Below are positions 6,311-10,241 of a stretch of DNA of 10,241 nt, one piece after another. Positions within the stretch are counted from its first letter, which is position 1; each line of letters starts with the position of its first letter. The DNA comes from Ochromonadaceae sp. CCMP2298 (taxonomy: Eukaryota; Sar; Synurophyceae; Ochromonadales; Ochromonadaceae), in contig MU634775.1 of the NCBI GenBank assembly GCA_026770595.1, forward strand, positions 1-10,241, written 5' to 3'. A program made the translations under genes and the position numbers. The notes under the pieces were generated by a model. That model made no database searches. It was not told the origin of the DNA and was given only the letters and a program-made list of their open reading frames with translations.

Positions 6311-6829
6311 CATAGAATAGGCCAGTTTTCGTCTATACTTCTTCATCGCTCTGGTGCTACTGGCGAACGCCTGTGGTAAGTCTTCCGCAATATGTTCCAC
6401 ACACCGTATGACGAATACACCGCAGTCCCACCCGTTCTCCTGCTGTGGCGAAATGCAAGGCTTGAACGTCTATTGAATTATGTCAAACACGCATCTACGG
6501 TCTCGCAGCATCTGAGGTTGTTCACGATCAGCTGATATATCTGTGAGGAACGATCGACAGTTGCCAAGATACGGCTGTGCTCTACCGCTACTACGGATAG
6601 AGTTGTAGTATCGCACTTCATTCAACTTAGGAAAGATGACGATTAGAACCCAGTGGCTGTTTTCGTGATTGATTGGAATGAAGATTTTTTCTGCCTCGAA
6701 GAACTTGAATCCCGTCGACCAAGTGGCGATGTTTGCGTACGTATACACGGGGTTATTTAATCCAGTGGAATTGAGATTTTCTAATCTGCTCATGGTCGCA
6801 CACATGTATGGGGAACTGCTGTACTTTCA
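6260..6829 (-). pseudogene. Ulp1/SENP-like C48 cysteine protease relic with in-frame TAG
   Basis: One minus-strand frame runs from about 6826 to a TAA at 6260-6262, broken once by TAG at 6470-6472. Counting from ATG 6805, the first part has KIFIPINHENSHWVLIVI (His51) and YYNSI (Asn68, where C48 peptidases usually have Asp). After the TAG the same frame continues with PQQENGWDCGVFVIRC, giving the oxyanion Gln122 and nucleophile Cys128. Spacing His to Asn (17) and to Cys (60) fits the family, which cleaves SUMO-type isopeptide or peptide bonds; many transposons carry such a domain. The N-terminal part of the domain is missing: the frame is closed by TGA at 6827, so an upstream exon or truncation is needed. 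The C-terminus runs into the 22-bp hairpin. The TAG could be CAG with one transition. A 21-nt GT...AG segment ending at the TAG would be an implausibly short intron. Most likely a decayed transposon gene. Confidence 0.75.
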
Positions 6830-7142
6830 ATCTCTAATCTGTGCTAAATCAATCACATTTCTGATCAATCAATTCTACCTCTCTTCTACATACCCTGGTC
6901 CCTACCGGTCCTTTTCCCTAGTATCGCCTATTTTTGCCTATTTTTGTTTCTGTAGCCGCCACTTTGATAAAGATCAAAAGATCCTCACTTTGATAGAAAA
7001 ATATCCTCACAAAAACCTTAAAGGTCGACGTTGAGGTTGAGGATGGGAAACGGCAGACGTGCAAATATAGGATTTTTGTGTCTTTTTGAGGTTTTATATT
7101 CGTGGATTATGTTTCACATAGATTATGTTTCACATTAATATC
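6830..7142. other. Intergenic, AT-rich, nothing assigned
   Basis: No convincing gene on either strand. Two small direct repeats are visible: ACTTTGATA near 6961 and 6988, and GATTATGTTTCACAT at about 7106 and 7121. If the Ulp1-like gene has a missing upstream exon it should lie in or beyond this stretch, but I could not identify a conserved segment. Confidence 0.5.
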
Positions 7143-7610
7143 TTACGAACAACGCAAAAAAGGTTTAACAGACATTTTTACCCTTTCCCAAAGTGAAATA
7201 CGGTACCGGATATAGAGACAGTTACGGAAGGTACCATGTAGCGCATAGACACGAATACCCACAGCCCATAAAAAAACATCGTACCAGAGAGGCCATGGTC
7301 GTACAGAAGCCAGAAAGGATACGGAAATCGCAGTAGATATGCTTTGATTGCGACTGCAGACAAGTTGGTTCGATTCTGTCCAGAGTGTGTGTGGTGTGTG
7401 TGTTGTCACAACCGAAGGTATTCCAATCGAAAGACCGGAAGAAATCCGGATGCAGCGATCTTGGGAATTACCTCCTCCAAAACAAGAAATATTTGTGAAA
7501 AATTGTTTCGTTGTTGTTCCCGTATAAGGAGAATAGAGTTTGTGCAGTATAATAAACAAATGCACAGTAACTATATGCTGAGTTGCAGCAGCAGCGCCCT
7601 TTGTCGACAT
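7143..7610 (-). pseudogene. Open frame of 155 codons, unidentified, possibly decayed retroelement
   Basis: The frame has a chance-like composition and overlaps other open frames on both strands. Part of it (LWTE... SRNQSISTA ... RPWPLWYDVFLW ... IRVYALHG) faintly recalls the end of the integrase core of Ty1/copia elements (LWAEA, NRxP, TPYELWYG, LRVFG), in the right order and about the right spacing. No catalytic residues are in view, and I would not build on it. Nothing else is recognised between 7143 and 7626 on either strand. Confidence 0.15.
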
Positions 7611-7626
7611 TTGAAGGACATGGAGT

Positions 7627-7905
7627 AGGGAGTAGGTTTGGCTCTCCCTGCACCTGTCCCCGCCTCTTGCCTCTTGCTCCTAATCGATCCCCACTAAAAC
7701 CTCTTGAGCTATAACATGAGCACCTGCTGTGGCCTATGCCGGTATGGTCTATTAGCTGAGGCGTAGCTGATAGTGTATGGCAGCTACCACCCCACCACCC
7801 CACCATACCCCGTATCCACATACCCCATAGCCTATACCCCATAACTCGTACCCCATTACCTGTAGCTTATAACCCGTATCACCCTACCCCACCCCTTCCC
7901 CGGCA
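7627..7905. repeat. 3' flank of helicase with degenerate CCCCATA-type repeats
   Basis: No gene. From about 7785 to 7895 the plus strand carries irregular repeats of words such as TACCCCATA, TACCCCGTA and TACCCCATT, 10-18 bp apart, directly after the helicase stop (which is read on the minus strand). It probably belongs to the helicase 3' untranslated region or terminator area. It is too irregular for a telomere tract. Confidence 0.6.
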
Positions 7906-10241
7906 TCAGAGGCCCCCCTGGCGCTGAAAGAAGCTGCGGAGGTGCTGTGATAGAGAGAGGTGGGACTGCGACTGAGACTCACCCGCGCCACTGCCATAGG
8001 AGCTGGCGCCACTGCCACCGCCGCCGCCATTACTGTAATTGCTGCCGCTATTGCTGCTGCTGCTGCTACTACTGTTTGCGTTGCTACTGCTACTATAATT
8101 GCTGTTATTGCTGATGTTGGTACCACCACCCCCCGCGCCCCCCTCCCCCTCGCATCTGCAGGTAGCTGCACTACGCCTAATCCAGTCCGGCAGCTGTGCG
8201 AACACGTGAGGCTGGCAGTATCGCCTGTCCAGCAGCACGATGGCGGCGTGGTCGCCTATGTGTGTGTGTGTGTGTTTAGGTGTGTGTATGTATTTATGTA
8301 TGTATTTATACATGTATGTATGTATGCGTGTGTGGCGGGGGTGGGAATTGGGGGGAGTAACGAGAGTGTTAGTGTGTGTAAGTGTGTGTGAGTACGTGTA
8401 TGTGCTCTTTCAATTGTCTTACCGATATGTCTAATGGCCCGGCCTACTGACTGGTTGACAGCTTTCATGCACAGACTCTCGCACAGACGCCGCCCAGAGG
8501 CGCTGATGCCCGCACCCGCACCCGACACAGATCCAGACCCAGACGCCGATCCCGCCCTTGACCCCATACCCCCACCTGCTCCCGTACCCATACCAGTACC
8601 CGTACCACTACCTCCACCCCTAGCCCCAACCCCAGCCCCAGCCGCAGCCCCAGCCCCAGCCCCAGCCCCAGCCCCAATCGCCTCTGCGCGCGCCGCGAAG
8701 CGCATTCTCTCGATCAGTAGGGGATCGCGTGTGTCAGGGTAAGGAAGTCCTACTACCACCACACAGCGGGCTAGATCGTCAGAGAAATTTATGCCCTCTG
8801 AAAGGCGACCACCTATGACGCTCAAAAGCATAGCACCCCCTGACCGGGGTTGGCACTGACCCATGCTAACATTACCATTGCTACTTCTATTGCTGCTGCT
8901 GTTGTTGTTGCCTGCGTTGCTACAGTGGCCGAGACAGCTACTATTGCTACTGCTACTACTACTATTGTTGTTGTTGCTACTGCTATAGCTGTTGCTACTA
9001 TTGCTATTCTTGTTGCTACTGCTATTGTTTTTGCTGCCCCCACTGCCCGCCTGCACCCATCGCTCGATCTCCTCTCTGTACTGAGTCCACACCTCGCTCT
9101 GCTCCTCCCTCCCAGCCCCAGTCCCAGCCCCAGTCCCAGTCCCAGCTCCAGCCCCGACCCCCGCCCCCTCCCCCGGCTCAGCCCCAGTCCCGGCCCCAGC
9201 GCTAGCCCTGGTTTCAGCAAAGACCCTCTTCACTGCATCTAGCTTTCCCAGCAGCCCACTCTGCCTCCACCGCATCAAAACCTGCTCCAGGTAGGCGTAG
9301 GAAGTAAAAAAAACCACCATTCCGCCGGGGGTTGAAAGCGCCACGTCGAGTAGAGAGAGGTAGAGGGCAGTGGTGCTGGCGGGTAGTAGGCGCTTCGAGT
9401 GTGTGAATTCCAGAGGGTGCAGGGGGGACGGGGGCGGGGTGGTGTAGGTATGTGACTGTAACTGTAACTGTATCTGTGCCTGCATAAATGGAGACTGTGA
9501 CTGTGACTGTGACTCTGCCTGGGCAGGGCGCGGCACTTGTGCGGGCGCACAGGGCACTACCACAGCGAGCACCTGACAGGCAGGAACCACGTGCGAGCAA
9601 CTGAAAAGCCGCAGCGGCTTGCCGCACCCGCTGAGTGGGAGTGTGGGTGTGGGTGTGGGCATGGGCCCTACTCCCCCTAACCCCCCTACACTGCCTGTGG
9701 TCACTCCACCCCCACCACAATCGCAACTGCCCAGCCCCAGCAGCGTCGTGAAGTACGGGAAAGGCTGCAACGTCCCCCCCAGCAGTAGCACACTACGAGC
9801 TTGTCGCACTAGTGGCAGGAAGTGAGGCGCAGGGTTAAGCAGCACGTAGCGTATACCAGCCACAGCACCATCCCCACCCCCACCCCCGCTGTCCCCAGCG
9901 GACAGAAAAACTCTGCCATCCGCGTCGGTGTTAGTCAGGCATGCTAGCAGCTGCATAGGAGAGGTAGAGGAGAGAAAGGATGATAAACCACCGAACAGTA
10001 GTAAACCCAATTAACCCATCAAACATACAGCATTAAGCGTATTAAACTCACCTGCACCACACCTCTTAGCGCCGCTAGTACCTCCTGTCCCACCGCAGAG
10101 GGGGGGGGGGCAGAGGTAGAGGTAGAGGCAGAGGCAGAGGCAGAGGCAGAGGCAGAGGCGCCACCCCTGCCACTGTTTTTGCCCCCCTTGTAATTGTGAA
10201 TCCTCACCACCGCCCCCAAACCCACCCCAGCCCCCGTCCCC
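7906..10241 (-). CDS. DDX11: DDX11/CHL1-like DNA helicase, C-terminal part, three exons (5' end outside window)
   Basis: Exons (minus strand) from the window edge to 10052, 9950-8423 and 8255-7906 join in phase and end in TGA. Visible superfamily 2 motifs of the XPD/DDX11 branch: [61 protein letters not shown] (motif IV); [19 protein letters not shown] (motif V); [16 protein letters not shown] (motif VI), continuing over the intron into [13 protein letters not shown] and LPDWIRRS. Order and wording match the Helicase_C_2 domain of DDX11/CHL1, the iron-sulphur DNA helicases that support sister-chromatid cohesion and replication. The Walker A, DEAH and FeS-cysteine parts must lie beyond 10241. 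Odd: Gly/Ala and Asn/Ser tracts of up to about 60 residues sit between IV and V, between V and VI and after LPDWIRRS, always in known variable spots and without breaking the frame. RTEL1 and FANCJ relatives are less likely because [10 protein letters not shown] and LCMKAVNQ are DDX11-like. Confidence 0.9.
8256..8422 (-). other. Helicase intron between motif VI and the C-terminal segment (167 bp)
   Basis: Minus-strand donor ATCG|GTAAGA and acceptor ACACACATAG|GCGAC, phase 1. Splicing changes a frame that ends in low-complexity Thr/His into [16 protein letters not shown], which is the conserved DDX11 continuation. The intron is mostly TG/TATG microsatellite (plus-strand view). Confidence 0.9.
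8505..8690 (-). repeat. Gly/Ala microsatellite inside the helicase exon
   Basis: CCCAGC/CCAGCC and CCCGTA hexamers on the plus strand encode about 60 residues of Gly-Ala, Gly-Thr and Gly-Ser repeats between helicase motifs V and VI. Bases keep a six-nucleotide rhythm, which preserves the frame through length changes. Confidence 0.85.
8860..9045 (-). repeat. Asn/Ser trinucleotide tract inside the helicase exon
   Basis: ACT, GCT, ATT and GTT triplets on the plus strand (AGT/AGC/AAT/AAC on the coding strand) encode an Asn/Ser-rich stretch just before motif V. A similar AAC/AGC tract is found at 8035-8125, in the last exon, coding the C-terminal Asn/Ser region. These may be slippage-prone. Confidence 0.85.
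9105..9205 (-). repeat. Second Gly/Ala hexamer tract in the helicase exon
   Basis: CCCAGC, CCCAGT and CCGGCC hexamers on the plus strand encode a Gly-Ala/Gly-Thr stretch between motif IV (VFAETR) and the conserved helix [15 protein letters not shown]. The flanking conserved residues on each side show that the tract is an expansion within the protein and not an intron. Confidence 0.8.
9951..10051 (-). other. Helicase upstream intron (101 bp)
   Basis: Minus-strand donor GTGCAG|GTGAGT and acceptor CCTCTCCTATGCAG|CTGCT with a pyrimidine-rich tract, phase 0. It joins [11 protein letters not shown] to [15 protein letters not shown]. The ATG codons inside the intron are therefore not the start of the protein. 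Confidence 0.9.
10099..10160 (-). repeat. G run plus GGCAGA hexamer repeat in the helicase exon
   Basis: A 12-bp G run is followed by about eight hexamers GGCAGA or GGTAGA on the plus strand, encoding alternating Ala-Ser and Thr-Ser on the minus strand. It is in frame with [15 protein letters not shown] slippage-prone site like the G run could also be a place for sequencing error. Confidence 0.8.

Noticed and set aside
6482-6492. CVF after RDRR taken at first as an eroded DCGVF nucleophile motif
   Set aside because: The true DCGVF motif is further along in the same frame, after the TAG, at 6427-6413.
7355-7380. Possible tRNA T-arm (GGTTCGATTC)
   Set aside because: The bases on each side of the loop do not pair and there is no acceptor or anticodon stem at the proper distance.
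7785-7895. Internal telomere-like tract
   Set aside because: The units are irregular in length and sequence, unlike a telomeric repeat.
7960-8742. Plus-strand Ala/Pro-rich open frames
   Set aside because: They are antisense to the helicase exons and result from the microsatellite-like tracts.
9214-9726. Minus-strand frame with a His/Thr-rich and Ser/Val-rich stretch
   Set aside because: It overlaps the helicase exon in another frame; the helicase frame carries the conserved motifs.

Overview
This is nuclear DNA from a eukaryote, probably a protist or alga with a gene-sparse, repeat-rich genome. The evidence is GT-AG introns with in-phase joins, an A at -3 before the start of the best plus-strand gene, microsatellites in an intron and in exons, and two eukaryote-type protein families (a Crypton-like tyrosine recombinase and a DDX11/CHL1-type helicase). 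I cannot name the organism. The standard code fits the two good genes, whose stops are TAG and TGA.

Layout. 1-320: a plus-strand coding fragment, perhaps from a transposase. 433-1334: a 320-bp sequence present twice as a direct repeat (offset 580 bp), each copy holding a long quasi-palindrome, with another foldback between the copies. 1403-1700: a 31-bp tandem repeat and the leader of the recombinase gene. 1701-3767: a three-exon Crypton-like recombinase of 637 predicted residues. Its catalytic His-x-x-Arg, His and Tyr are intact, but its arginine box is scrambled by a 22-bp tandem duplication plus what looks like a compensating small indel. 3768-4112: downstream repeats and hairpins. 4130-4275: a short GC-rich, coding-like island.

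4284-5443 is an AT-rich block. It holds a 260-bp foldback, an exact 144-bp x 3 tandem array, and about 14 copies of a 15-bp palindrome (consensus TGAGAAAWTNTCTCA), many spaced 18-20 bp apart. A minus-strand hypothetical gene (5425-5859) runs into its right edge. 5906-6130 is a third quasi-palindrome of the same family as the first two. 6249-6310 is a perfect 22-bp-arm hairpin abutting a minus-strand Ulp1/C48 cysteine protease relic, in which one in-frame TAG separates the His and Cys halves of the active site and Asn stands where the catalytic Asp is expected. 6806-7905 has no gene I can name.

7906-10241 (minus) is the 3' two-thirds of a DDX11/CHL1-like DNA helicase. Its conserved motifs are spread over three exons and separated by long Gly-Ala and Asn-Ser repeats encoded by microsatellite-like DNA; the ATPase N-terminal half lies beyond the right edge.

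The helicase is probably the one ordinary housekeeping gene. Most of 1-6829 looks like layered mobile-element material: a recombinase, a transposon-type Ulp1, a possible transposase end and several foldback elements. There is no operon-like arrangement. The features that look least ordinary are the phased 15-bp palindrome array around the 144-bp satellite, the quasi-palindrome family with a shared centre, and the in-frame rewriting of the recombinase arginine box.
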